DNA from: Shewanella dokdonensis
Lineage (GTDB): Bacteria > Pseudomonadota > Gammaproteobacteria > Enterobacterales > Shewanellaceae
DNA length: 64,000 nt
Assembly (NCBI RefSeq): GCF_018394335.1
Contig: NZ_CP074572.1
Location: 62,001-126,000 of the forward strand
Reading direction: 5' to 3'
Shown in pieces: positions 8,120-16,853 of this stretch (its first letter is position 1; the number at the start of each line of letters is the position of its first letter). A program made the translations under genes and the position numbers. The notes below the pieces were generated by a model. It was given only the letters and a program-made list of their open reading frames with translations. It did no database searches and was not told the DNA's origin.

Positions 8120-9319
8120 CTAACGCCTTAAAGGTTTGTTGATCAGGAAACCGTCAGCCACCAGCCCTTTGCTCGCTTGGTACGCTTGCAAACTGTTGCG
8201 CGAGTTGCTGCCGAGAATACCGTCTGGCTTACCGGTATCGAACCCCAGTTCATTGAGGCGTTGTTGCAGCGCCTTAATCTGCTGATGACTCAAGCGCGGT
8301 TGCTCCGGCGGCGTTTTGAGCAGTTTGTTAGCCCCCACAATGCGGTCTGCCAGATGCCCAACGCTGATGGCGTAGAAATCGGAACGATTCCAGCGCTTAA
8401 TCACCTCAAAGTTGTCATACCCCAGGAATGCTGGCCCGGCATGCCCGGCAGGCAGATACAAGATTGCCTGCATCTCGGCTTGCGGTAACGGTTGACCATT
8501 GGCATCAGTTACTCCCAGTTGCTGCCATTTAGCCAATGACAGCTTGTCACCCAACCTTTGGTAATCAAATCCCGCAGGTAACCTGACTTCCCTTCCCCAG
8601 CGCTCATTACGTTGCCAGCCTAAGTGCTGTAAAAAATTGGCGGCCGAGGCCAACGCATCGTCAATACTATTCCACAAATCCGCTTTGCCATCGCCATCGG
8701 CATCTACCGCATAACTGGCATAAGCACTGGGCATAAATTGGGTATGCCCCATTGCCCCGGCCCACGAACCTTGCATTTCTGCTGCGGGGAAGCCATAACG
8801 CTGACTAAGTTTTAAGGCGGTTATCAGCTCGTGAGTAAAAAATTCGCTACGGCGATGATCACAAGCCAAGGTGGCTAATGAGTCCAGTACGGGCATCTTG
8901 CCTTTATACCCACCAAAATTGGTTTCCATGCCCCAGAACGCCAATAAGTACTGTGGCGGAACCCCATACTTTTGCTGCAATTGATGTAGAAACGGCCGAT
9001 GTTCAGCCAGCAGTTGCCGCCCTTTAGTCACCCGCCAATCAGTTACCCGCTGATTAAAGTAACCCGCAAAGGTTTGGGTAAACTCAGGTTGCTGGCGATC
9101 AAGTTCAATCACTCGCCGGACAAACTGTAGCTTCTGCAAGTGAGTTTTGATGGTGTTTTCGGAAACCCCTTCACTGCGAGCCTTATCTGCAAATGTCACG
9201 ATGCATTGCGGAAAATCGGCCGCAACCTTGGCCGCTGCGGTATCAATGTCCACAGCAGAAGAACTGGCACAGGCCGGCACGACCCACAATAAGGATAACC
9301 ATATCATCACTTTCACCAC
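8120..9319 (-). CDS. Lytic murein transglycosylase, MltB family (GH103)
   Basis: This 399-residue periplasmic enzyme cleaves peptidoglycan glycan strands to 1,6-anhydro ends. It starts with a hydrophobic export signal ending ...VVPACASS, where the Cys could be a lipidation site although the proline before it is unusual. The catalytic Glu lies in WGMETNFGGYKG. The GSWAGAMGHTQFMPS segment is typical of MltB. A C-terminal peptidoglycan-binding domain follows (HQQIKALQQRLNELGFDTGKPDG onwards). The start is GTG at 9319 with AAGGAG 7 bases upstream. Confidence 0.9.
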   Translation of the reverse strand: MVKVMIWLSLLWVVPACASSSAVDIDTAAAKVAADFPQCIVTFADKARSEGVSENTIKTHLQKLQFVRRVIELDRQQPEFTQTFAGYFNQRVTDWRVTKGRQLLAEHRPFLHQLQQKYGVPPQYLLAFWGMETNFGGYKGKMPVLDSLATLACDHRRSEFFTHELITALKLSQRYGFPAAEMQGSWAGAMGHTQFMPSAYASYAVDADGDGKADLWNSIDDALASAANFLQHLGWQRNERWGREVRLPAGFDYQRLGDKLSLAKWQQLGVTDANGQPLPQAEMQAILYLPAGHAGPAFLGYDNFEVIKRWNRSDFYAISVGHLADRIVGANKLLKTPPEQPRLSHQQIKALQQRLNELGFDTGKPDGILGSNSRNSLQAYQASKGLVADGFLINKPLRR

Positions 9320-9451
9320 AAACAGACTCCTTGCTGCCGCTGGATACAGTTACATCCTACCCAGAGGTGCGGCGTTTTTTAAGCCCTATGATAAAGATCG
9401 CCTACCAATTAGCTGAATTTTGAGCGATTGCGCGGTAACGCTAAGAACTCC

Positions 9452-9479
9452 TTGGATGGCGCTGACGATAACGTATAAT
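9452..9479 (+). promoter_or_regulatory. Sigma70-like promoter of the DUF2750 operon
   Basis: TTGGAT, 16 bases and a consensus TATAAT lie before the gene at 9512. Transcription would start near 9486, giving an unusually short leader of about 26 nt. Confidence 0.6.
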
Positions 9480-9493
9480 GGCCGCCATAATCT

Positions 9494-9510
9494 ATTAGGG
9501 GAACCCTAGT
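9494..9510 (+). promoter_or_regulatory. Hairpin sequestering the ribosome site of the DUF2750 gene
   Basis: ATTAGGG-GAA-CCCTAGT forms a 7-bp stem (one G-T pair) with a 3-base loop. The AGGGG ribosome site sits in its 5' arm, and the ATG follows one base later. Together with the short leader this suggests control of translation initiation. It is inferred from sequence only. Confidence 0.5.
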
Positions 9511-9511
9511 C

Positions 9512-9877
9512 ATGAATGAAGTCAGTCCGGTAGTACAACGCTTTATTGCTAATGTAAGTGAGTCGCTGCAACTCTGGGGGTTACAAGATCCCAGTAATGA
9601 AGAGTGGTTGGTATGCGATTCTGGAGAATATGAAGATGCCGATGTGATGCCATTGTGGTCAGAGGCAACATTGGCCCAGAGTCACTGTACTGAGGACTGG
9701 AGCAACTTTGTGCCCGCGGCTATCAGTGTGGATGACTTTCTAGAGTTTTGGGTCGACGACCTGAATCAGGATGATGTACTGGTTGGGATTGACTGGCGCA
9801 GCGATGATGACTGTGAAGAGTTGGAAGCCTTTGAGATTGGACAACTGTTGGCAGATGTTGAAGCTGACGAAGACTGA
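9512..9877 (+). CDS. DUF2750-type acidic protein
   Basis: This 121-residue acidic cytoplasmic protein of unknown function has the DUF2750 pattern: a central MPLWSE segment, a Cys/Trp cluster, then ISVDDFLEFWVDDLNQDDVLVGIDW. The C-terminus is rich in Asp and Glu. It is the first gene of a two-gene unit. Its stop TGA overlaps the ATG of the next gene (TGATG), so the two are translationally coupled. No catalytic motif is visible. Confidence 0.65.
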   Translation: MNEVSPVVQRFIANVSESLQLWGLQDPSNEEWLVCDSGEYEDADVMPLWSEATLAQSHCTEDWSNFVPAAISVDDFLEFWVDDLNQDDVLVGIDWRSDDDCEELEAFEIGQLLADVEADED

Positions 9878-10521
9878 TGACACTGGCGCTCGTTGATATT
9901 CCCTTTGAGGTTCGCCACCACTGCTGGTTTTGTGGCGAACCTTGTAACTTATTGTTTGAGTACCATGCGCCCACTCACGCCCGCCATCCTTCGCTGACCA
10001 TTCCTGCCTGTAAAGAATGCCGTGATTTGGCAAAATTTCAGCCGTTAACCTCCATCTATGAATGCCGTACCGCGGTGAAAGATGGGCTGATGCGCCGTTA
10101 TGCTAAGCACTTGGCAATCGGCCTCAACTGGACGAAAGACGAACTAGCACAAGCTGACTTTACCTGCAAAACCTTACAGAGTTTCCAACGTAGCGCCTGG
10201 TTTATGTACGAAGTGGCTCGAGATCGCATTAATTTTGCGGGTTGGCCGCTGGTGCTTGATGGCGTTCCGCTCGCAGAAACATTGCCGGATACACGTTTTA
10301 ACTTTGACGGCATCAGCTATAGCTCAGTGTTTGCCGCGATTGAGCATTATGGCAAAGTCATGGCGTTAGACAAAAGTTTCCTCAGCGGTATCGCGGCCAT
10401 TGTTGGCAAACAGCGCTTTGGTTACGCTATTCGCCTAGCGCGATTGCACCTCGTTTCTGATGCGGCCACTAAACGCCGCGTTATCAGAGAGCTGCTACAG
10501 GATCAGTCAGCGGCGAGTTGA
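9877..10521 (+). CDS. Unknown protein with an N-terminal zinc-ribbon-like motif
   Basis: This 214-residue cytoplasmic protein is one I do not recognise beyond resemblance to Shewanella/Vibrio hypotheticals. The N-terminus has CWFCGEPC and, about 25 residues on, ACKECRDL: two C-x-x-C pairs of a likely zinc ribbon or HNH-like metal site. The rest is helical, with aromatic and basic residues. It is coupled to the upstream DUF2750 gene by stop/start overlap, and its 3' end overlaps the end of cheV on the other strand by 19 bases. Confidence 0.7.
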   Translation: MTLALVDIPFEVRHHCWFCGEPCNLLFEYHAPTHARHPSLTIPACKECRDLAKFQPLTSIYECRTAVKDGLMRRYAKHLAIGLNWTKDELAQADFTCKTLQSFQRSAWFMYEVARDRINFAGWPLVLDGVPLAETLPDTRFNFDGISYSSVFAAIEHYGKVMALDKSFLSGIAAIVGKQRFGYAIRLARLHLVSDAATKRRVIRELLQDQSAAS

Positions 10522-11447
10522 CGCATCCGCTCTTGCACAGTTTCCACCAATAAATCTGGTTGAAACTTAGAGATAAAGCGGTCACACCCTACCTTTTGTA
10601 CCATAGCTTTATTAAAGCTGCCGCTTAATGAAGTATTCAGCACAATAAACAAGCTATCCATCCGTTTGTCGTTACGGACTTCATGGGTTAATCGATAACC
10701 ATCTATTTTGGGCATTTCGGCATCGGTAATCATCATCAGGATCTCATCTGTTGGTTGCCGACCTTGATCACACCAACCACGCAGCAGATCCAGCGCCTGT
10801 TGCCCATCACAAGCCTCAATCACTTCCAGTCCAATCTGTCCCAAGGTGTCGCGCACCTGATGCCGCGCAGTGGGTGAATCATCAACAATCAAGACTTTAC
10901 GGCCGTGCATCTGTTGCAGCAGGGTTTCATCCAGCATGGATTCATCAAGACGCACGTCGTAGTGGATAATTTCCGCCAAGACTTTCTCAACATCAATAAT
11001 CGACACCAACTCGGTACGTTCTTGCTGTTGTACCTTAGTAATGGCGGTCAAATAATGGTTGTGTCCGGCATTCTGTGGTGGCGGCATGACTTCGTTCCAG
11101 TTCATGTTAACGATATGCTCAACCTTACCGACCAGAAATCCCTGCACACTGCGGTTATATTCGGTAATGATCAGATTGGTATCGGCATCCTGCGCCATAG
11201 GTTTAAAGCCTATGGCTTGGCGCAGATTGATCACCGGAATAGAGGTGCCACGAATATTGGCAACACCGCAAATACAGGGATGGCTCCCTGGCATCTGCGA
11301 TAACCGTGGCAATTTAACCACTTCTTTCACTTTAAAGACGTTAATGGCAAAAAGTTGCATCGAATTGATACGGAATAACAGTAGCTCCAGACGGTTTTCA
11401 CCCACCAACTGCGTGTGTTGATCCACTGATTCCAGAATATTTGCCAT
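10503..11447 (-). CDS. cheV: Chemotaxis coupling protein CheV
   Basis: This 314-residue cytoplasmic protein joins a CheW-like coupling domain to a receiver domain. The coupling domain begins LELLLFRINSMQLFAINVFK and contains NIRGTSIPVINL. The receiver domain has VLIVDDSPTARHQV and the phosphoacceptor Asp in MMITDAEMPKIDGY. CheV links chemoreceptors to CheA and aids adaptation. The start at 11447 (MANILESVDQHTQL) is chosen over 11525 because GGAAA precedes it and the family starts here. No other chemotaxis gene is near, so this is an isolated paralogue. Confidence 0.93.
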   Translation of the reverse strand: MANILESVDQHTQLVGENRLELLLFRINSMQLFAINVFKVKEVVKLPRLSQMPGSHPCICGVANIRGTSIPVINLRQAIGFKPMAQDADTNLIITEYNRSVQGFLVGKVEHIVNMNWNEVMPPPQNAGHNHYLTAITKVQQQERTELVSIIDVEKVLAEIIHYDVRLDESMLDETLLQQMHGRKVLIVDDSPTARHQVRDTLGQIGLEVIEACDGQQALDLLRGWCDQGRQPTDEILMMITDAEMPKIDGYRLTHEVRNDKRMDSLFIVLNTSLSGSFNKAMVQKVGCDRFISKFQPDLLVETVQERMRQLAAD

Positions 11448-11602
11448 AACTGATGTTTCCTGCCCACTAGCATTGAATATATAGGATAGGCGGCTATTAT
11501 AACGACATAATGAAACGCTCTGCATGAACTAGAGCAAATTTTCTTATGCGACATAATGTTGCACAACTCTTAGAGCTAAAAATACGCAGGAGTCTCACTT
11601 CG

Positions 11603-12157
11603 ATGACTAAACCTATACTATGGCTGGGATTACTGTGCCTACTGCTCAGTGGTTGCACCATCATCGAGCAGAAGATCCCAGTTGTCAGCCAGTTTCAGGC
11701 AAATGCTTATTTAGGCACCTGGTATGAAATTGCCAGGCTTGACCACAGTTTTGAGCGCGATTTAACCCATGTACAAGCCAGTTATCGCCAAGATGGAGCG
11801 GCAATCCGCGTTCTAAATCAAGGTTATAACCCTAAAACCCAACAGTGGCAAAGCGCTAACGGTATCGCCTATTTTATGGAGGGTCGAGATCAAGGGCGGC
11901 TCCGCGTCAGTTTTTTCAGACCCTTCTATGGCGCTTACCAGATACATGCGTTGTTACCCTCACAACCACAAAATGGCCTGTACCAGAATGCCATTGTTAT
12001 GGGACCAGATAATAGTTACTTATGGCTTTTGTCTCGCCAACGCCAAGTCACTAAGGACGTCCGGCAAAGTTTCATCAAACAAACCGAGCTGCTAGGTATT
12101 GATCCGCAACAGCTTATCTGGGTGCCACAAACTCCCGAGCTAACGCCAACCGATTAA
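11603..12157 (+). CDS. blc: Outer-membrane lipocalin Blc
   Basis: This 184-residue lipoprotein has a lipobox, LLSGC, about 15 residues after the hydrophobic signal. The lipocalin motif GTWYEIARLDHSFERDL follows, with FFRPFYGAYQIHAL and SYLWLLSRQ later on. Blc binds lysophospholipids and fatty acids in the outer membrane and is induced by envelope stress in relatives. The start at 11603 has GCAGGAG at 11586-11592. The upstream in-frame start at 11546 lacks a ribosome site and would spoil the signal peptide. The 3' end overlaps the convergent methyltransferase gene by 4 bases. Confidence 0.92.
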   Translation: MTKPILWLGLLCLLLSGCTIIEQKIPVVSQFQANAYLGTWYEIARLDHSFERDLTHVQASYRQDGAAIRVLNQGYNPKTQQWQSANGIAYFMEGRDQGRLRVSFFRPFYGAYQIHALLPSQPQNGLYQNAIVMGPDNSYLWLLSRQRQVTKDVRQSFIKQTELLGIDPQQLIWVPQTPELTPTD

Positions 12158-12771
12158 TTTTGTTTAAAACTTCCTGCGGGTTTGGTTGCCAGCGTTATGC
12201 CAGCGAGTCCCCACAAATGGCGGCTTTTCGCAAGCTCAAATCCGCAAGCGCGCAAACAGTCATGTAATTCCGCATGGTTAAAACGGTTCTGCTGGGGATG
12301 TTCAAACAACCGGCGACTCAGCGGGTTACAAATAGCGGCACGGTACAACTCTTCGATGACAAATGCGCCCCCAGGGCGTAGCACCCGGAAAACCTCCGCC
12401 ACGGCGGCTTGCCAATCTAGCACATGATGAAACACTGCAAAATCACACACTAATTCAAAACTCTCGGCGGCGAAAGGTAAACGGGTGGCATCAGCCTGGA
12501 GTAACGTCAGCCAGGACTTGTCCTGATAACGCGCGGCACAATATTTCAGCATTTCGTCATCCAAATCCACTGCCGTAACGGTTCCGGCCCCGAAACCTTC
12601 ACGAATAAGCGAAATACCCTGACCAAAGCCGCAACCGATCTCCAGCGCATGCTCCACGGCGGGTAGATTATGATTAAACAGCCCCAACAACAGAGGCTGC
12701 TCCAGTTGCCTTTGCAACCACTGCCTTGCAGGATGGCGTACCACATAGCGTTCCAACGGGTTAAGTTTCAT
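12154..12771 (-). CDS. Class I SAM-dependent methyltransferase
   Basis: This 205-residue methyltransferase of the UbiE/Methyltransf_11 type has the AdoMet motif ALEIGCGFGQG, then TAVDLDDEML and VLRPGGAFVIEEL. The substrate is not predictable from sequence. The start at 12771 (MKLNPLERY) has AGAGGA 5 bases before the ATG; a GTG at 12792 has none. It is a single gene on this strand. Confidence 0.82.
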   Translation of the reverse strand: MKLNPLERYVVRHPARQWLQRQLEQPLLLGLFNHNLPAVEHALEIGCGFGQGISLIREGFGAGTVTAVDLDDEMLKYCAARYQDKSWLTLLQADATRLPFAAESFELVCDFAVFHHVLDWQAAVAEVFRVLRPGGAFVIEELYRAAICNPLSRRLFEHPQQNRFNHAELHDCLRACGFELAKSRHLWGLAGITLATKPAGSFKQN

Positions 12772-13135
12772 AAATTCCTCTGCGCTCGGCACTTGAATTT
12801 TGCTGTGCTAGTTCCTATATATCTTATGCTGTTGTGACAGCCCAATTAAAGGCATTACCTTTATTTTGCTGACCTGACTTAAAAACGGATTGTCTATGCA
12901 CAGTTATCATATGGCTGTCATAAACCTATGGTGAAGTATGCGGGTTTTAACAAGCATTGTGATGTCACTGAAAAGTTACAAAGTCCGATATTGGTGCCAG
13001 GGCGCTTGTATTTTTTAAAAAAGGTGATTACAGTGTTTTGTCAGGCAATGAGTTCTTTCGCTAAAAAGCTAAGGATATTCTTATAGTTAAATTTAAAAAG
13101 CCCAAAAGGCTTAAAGTAGAAAAGGAGTGTGGCCT
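12772..13135. other. Intergenic region without a recognised gene
   Basis: This AT-rich stretch lies between the methyltransferase start and a small gene. A TTTTTTAAAAAA tract follows GCCAGGGCGC near 13000. I see no gene, tRNA or convincing terminator in it. It must hold the promoters for both flanking genes. Confidence 0.5.
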
Positions 13136-13309
13136 ATGTCATACAAAGTAGACGGACATGAAATCACAGTTAACTTCCCTGTAGATTCTATTTCCATAAA
13201 TAAAAATTCAATCGCCTTCACTGACAGTAAAGGCAAGAAAAAACAAACTTTTTCAAAACACAGTGAAGTCATCTCATTTATGAAATGGCTGGTAAGCACC
13301 AACAAGTAA
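13136..13309 (+). CDS. Small hypothetical protein
   Basis: This 57-residue soluble protein, rich in Lys and Ser, begins MSYKVDGHEITVNF. The ATG at 13136 has a very good AAAGGAG ribosome site at 13121-13127, 8 bases upstream, which is the main reason to believe the gene. I do not recognise a family. The regular alternation of charged and hydrophobic residues suggests a short beta-rich fold. The region around it is AT-rich. Confidence 0.6.
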   Translation: MSYKVDGHEITVNFPVDSISINKNSIAFTDSKGKKKQTFSKHSEVISFMKWLVSTNK

Positions 13310-13549
13310 ACTTGCTTTATCGCCCGTTCGGTAAAAAAATCCTCTCAAATACCGAATACCTTTCCAAGATTGGACTGATAAAACAGAAGATCAGCAATCG
13401 GGCAATATCACATTTGGTTAAGGCTGTATCCGATATCGGATGACTGCCTGGCCAAATGGGAATATCCTCATTTACCATCATTATTATCGGCAATACTGAC
13501 CCTTGGCGTTATACTAGCGGCAGTCCTGTAATATGCTGGGAAATATACG

Positions 13550-13813
13550 TTGACCAAACCTAACTGCCACGATGCAATGTTATTAATGCTGCATGAGATT
13601 AGGACGAAAATCCCCTTCAATCTGCCACAAACCACTATTTGTGGGGGCGATTGTCGTGGGTGTTCCAAGAAAATGCTGGAATTACTGGATACTGAAGTGA
13701 GTTATTGGGAGTCTCTAGTCGAGCAGCAACAGCCCACGTTGGCAGACTTAAAAAATTTACAGCAGTTAGCCCAGAGAACTTTCAAGATATTACATCGCAA
13801 CAAATTGGTTTAA
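13550..13813 (+). CDS. Small Cys-rich hypothetical protein
   Basis: This 87-residue protein has a central CGGDCRGCSKK motif and an earlier Cys, followed by a helical part (ELLDTEVSYWESLVEQ). It recalls conserved hypotheticals of Shewanella, but I know no function. The Cys cluster could bind a metal or form a disulfide. The start is TTG at 13550 with GGGAAA upstream, so it is uncertain. The stop lies 2 bases from the stop of the convergent PLP-enzyme gene. Confidence 0.65.
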   Translation: MTKPNCHDAMLLMLHEIRTKIPFNLPQTTICGGDCRGCSKKMLELLDTEVSYWESLVEQQQPTLADLKNLQQLAQRTFKILHRNKLV

Positions 13814-13815
13814 GT

Positions 13816-14817
13816 TTACGTTTCATTAAATTTTCGCCTATATCTTGGCAACATTGATTCATTGCCTAACAGTCCCCCTGATGAATGTACATAATCGTTT
13901 GCTGCGGATATTGCTGTTTATAATTCAGCAATAATAACCAGGCTAACGGATCGTATAGTAATTCAAATGTCACCCCCGCCTTAGCTAACTGTTGCCATAT
14001 TTGATAAAACTCAGGATAGAGTTTGCCAAAATGATATTTTTAGGGGAACTGATGATCCTCGGATAGCAAAGTTCATCATTACACAGCATTGCAAATTGTT
14101 GGCGCAGATAGTTGTCGCCCCCACAACCGCACAGGTTAATACTTCGATATCGATTTTATTCTCATAAAAATACTTGGACAGGTATAACGCGGTGGTGCCA
14201 GTTCCTGATGGTAAAAATAATTTTAGACCCGCAATCTTTTGATTAATTGCCCATTCATGGATTTCTTGTGCTAACTGCCTGACACCATATTCAGCCGCTT
14301 GACAACGCCCGCCTTCCGGCACATACAGCGCCGCTGATAATGTGGGTAAAATGGATTCGCGCAGATATTGCTCGACCGTTATGCCGTATTTTTCTTTGCC
14401 TCCAACGGCAATAATGTCGGCTCCCAGCGCCAATGCTGCCTGATAGTTGCCCACGGGCGATTGTTGTAACCACTGTGGCAAATGATCCACATAGAACTGC
14501 AAATGCCAGCCTTTTAACGCTGCTAAGGTGGCCATTGAGTACAGAGAATTCGCCTGTGCCGAACCATAACCAACCAACAGTTGAATATCGGGCAACTCCT
14601 GTTCTAGGAAATAACGAAATTTACGTGCTTTATTGCCGCTGAACTGTGGATGCAACAGATCATCCCGTTTCAGATAAAAGTGATACCCACCAAATTCAAA
14701 AGATTGCACGGGGGTTTGTGCCAACAAAGAAGGCGCTATCAACATAGGGACGGTAAGAGTTGTCTGGAGACTCGATTGTAAAATGCCAGCCATCACAGTA
14801 CCAAGTAAAATAACCAT
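13816..14817 (-). CDS. D-cysteine desulfhydrase / ACC deaminase-family PLP enzyme (three frameshifts as given)
   Basis: This fold-type II PLP enzyme contains FYLKRDDLLHPQFSGNKARKFRY with the PLP lysine, GSAQANSLYSMA and FLPSGTGTTALYLSKY. Relatives release pyruvate, ammonia and H2S from D-cysteine or deaminate 1-aminocyclopropane-1-carboxylate; the substrate here is unknown. The C-terminal third is scattered over three frames. Adding one base at each of three 5-base runs (14108-14112, 14037-14041, 13874-13878) restores CAVVGGDNYLRQQF, SSPKKYHFGKLYPEF and YIHQGGLLGNESM up to the stop at 13816. The true start is unsure; no good ribosome site is visible near 14817. Confidence 0.85.
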
Positions 14818-14945
14818 TAACTGGTCAAATCAGCTAAACCACACCCAGATAATAAAAATAACTCATTTATATTCAATAGATTATCTTTTGGCACAAATAT
14901 CGCTTACGAGAGAATAACGCGGAAGCATTATCACAGGAGCACTAA

Positions 14946-15353
14946 ATGGCTGTTTTGCGTCTTCTCTTTAATATCGCCTGGTTTTTGCTGGGTGGCTTGG
15001 TGATGGGATTGGCCTGGTGGCTGGCAGGATTGCTCTGTTTCATCAGCATTATTGGAATTCCTTTTGGGCGCGCCTGTTTTGTTATCGGAGAGATGACGTT
15101 TTGGCCATTTGGTCAGGAGCACGTCAGCCGAGAGCAACTGTATGGACGTGAAGATATAGGTACTGGCCCGCTGGGATTCATTGGTAATGTTATCTGGTTT
15201 GTTTTATTTGGTATTTGGCTGGCGATAGGTCATATCGCCCATGCATTAGGTTGTTTTATTACCATCATAGGTATTCCTTTCGGGATACAACACCTGAAAC
15301 TAGCACTATTGAGTCTCACCCCGATTGGTAAAACAGTCGTGACGCTGCATTAA
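14946..15353 (+). CDS. yccF: YccF family inner-membrane protein
   Basis: This 135-residue membrane protein contains the twice-repeated YccF/DUF307 element, seen as ISIIGIPFGRACF and ITIIGIPFGIQHL. Each is preceded by a hydrophobic helix with a W-rich start. Its function is unknown. The ATG at 14946 follows a CAGGAG ribosome site. It stands alone, transcribed away from the PLP-enzyme gene. The frame is intact. Confidence 0.92.
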   Translation: MAVLRLLFNIAWFLLGGLVMGLAWWLAGLLCFISIIGIPFGRACFVIGEMTFWPFGQEHVSREQLYGREDIGTGPLGFIGNVIWFVLFGIWLAIGHIAHALGCFITIIGIPFGIQHLKLALLSLTPIGKTVVTLH

Positions 15354-15546
15354 CCTCTTGCTGGCCTCGCATTTATGGGAGGCCATAACCTTAGATGTAA
15401 CCACAACCTTAAAAATAGATTAATTTATTGATAGTTAAGGAATTATTTTTAATTTATCGGTTATTTTACACTTCCGTCATGGGGCGTTAGGCTTTATGAT
15501 GCTCAATATCCTTACAGTTAATAAGGAATATTAAAGGGAGCCATAA

Positions 15547-16536
15547 ATGAAATATCAAGCATTGATGCTGGCGTTATCTGCAACCATTGGCAGTCACTGG
15601 GCCAACGCCGCTGAACCCATAGAGACCATTCAGCCGATAAAGATCACTGAACCTGAAAAAGTTGAGTTGGGCAAAATGTTATATTTTGAACCCCGACTAT
15701 CTAAGTCCGGTTTTATCTCATGTAACTCTTGCCATAACCTTTCCACCGGTGGTGTAGATGCACTGCCAACGTCTATCGGTGATCGCTGGCAACAAGGCCC
15801 TATTAACGCGCCTACGGTACTCAATGCTGACTTCATGCTGGCACAATTTTGGGACGGTCGGGCTAAAGATTTACAAGAACAAGCTGGTGGCCCAATTGCC
15901 AATCCTAAAGAGATGGGATTTACCCATGAACTGGCGGTAACTACCGTGGCCTCGATGCCAGCTTATCGTGAACGGTTTGCCAAAGTGTACGGCGCCGACA
16001 AGATTGACATTAACACCATCACTGATGCTATTGCCGCTTTTGAAAAGACACTGGTTACCCCCAACAGCCCGTTTGATAAGTATTTGACAGGCGATCAACA
16101 AGCTATCTCTGCTGACGCTAAAGCAGGCTATGAAATATTTAAGAGTCGCGGTTGTGCTGTCTGCCATAATGGCCCCGCCGTCGGCGGTACTATGTATATG
16201 AAAATGGGTTTAATAAAACCATTTCATACCAATAATCCGGCTGAAGGCCGTAAAGCAGTTACCGGTAAAGAAGCGGATAAGATGGTATTCAAAGTGCCCA
16301 CACTGCGAAACATTGAACTGACCTACCCTTACTTTCATGATGGTAGCGTCTGGTCTTTAGCTGAAGCGGTTAATACGATGTCAGATGTGCAGCTGGGACA
16401 GAAATTTTCTACCGAAGAAACCGCTCAAGTCGTTGCCTTTTTAAAAACCCTAACGGGCGATCAACCGCAAATAGTTTTACCCATACTGCCACCATCGACT
16501 GCAGAGACACCAAAACCACAGCCATTTGCCCAATAG
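15547..16536 (+). CDS. ccpA: Di-haem cytochrome c peroxidase
   Basis: This 329-residue periplasmic enzyme reduces hydrogen peroxide with electrons from c-type cytochromes. A signal peptide ends near ANA at 20-22. There are two haem-binding sites, C59-N-S-C62-H63 and C203-A-V-C206-H207, and the TLRNIELTYPYFHDGS segment is typical of the family. A proline-rich tail ends the protein. A purine-rich ribosome site lies before the ATG. The upstream region has a TTGAT half site but not a full FNR/EtrA palindrome. The frame is intact, and a strong terminator follows. Confidence 0.95.
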   Translation: MKYQALMLALSATIGSHWANAAEPIETIQPIKITEPEKVELGKMLYFEPRLSKSGFISCNSCHNLSTGGVDALPTSIGDRWQQGPINAPTVLNADFMLAQFWDGRAKDLQEQAGGPIANPKEMGFTHELAVTTVASMPAYRERFAKVYGADKIDINTITDAIAAFEKTLVTPNSPFDKYLTGDQQAISADAKAGYEIFKSRGCAVCHNGPAVGGTMYMKMGLIKPFHTNNPAEGRKAVTGKEADKMVFKVPTLRNIELTYPYFHDGSVWSLAEAVNTMSDVQLGQKFSTEETAQVVAFLKTLTGDQPQIVLPILPPSTAETPKPQPFAQ

Positions 16537-16543
16537 CTTAATC

Positions 16544-16576
16544 CAGTAAAAACGTCGCTTAGCGGCGTTTTTACTG
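16544..16576. terminator. Terminator after the peroxidase gene
   Basis: A 15-bp stem (CAGTAAAAACGTCGC / GCGGCGTTTTTACTG, one T-G pair) has a TTA loop. The A and T tracts are built into the stem, so it can act in both directions. Confidence 0.85.
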
Positions 16577-16853
16577 AACACAGAGGTAACATAAGAAACA
16601 ATTTACTAACAAACTATCGAAAATAATTTGTCGCCTCTGTCAGCAAAATCTATGCTGCATAACAGCCATATCGCGGTTTGTTACGGCAACCAGTAACTGT
16701 ATCTAACTAATGGTTAATCGGTACTGTCATTACTGGTTTCACATGCTAATGGCACAGACCATGCGCGCCGAAGCCACCATAAAGATAATCACCTGCGCTT
16801 CAGTCTATCTGTGTCTATACATGGCAAAATATAATTGCAATGAGGGATAAAAA

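Noticed and set aside
15421..15450. FNR/EtrA site before the cytochrome c peroxidase gene
   Set aside because: Only the TTGAT half is present; the second half does not match ATCAA.
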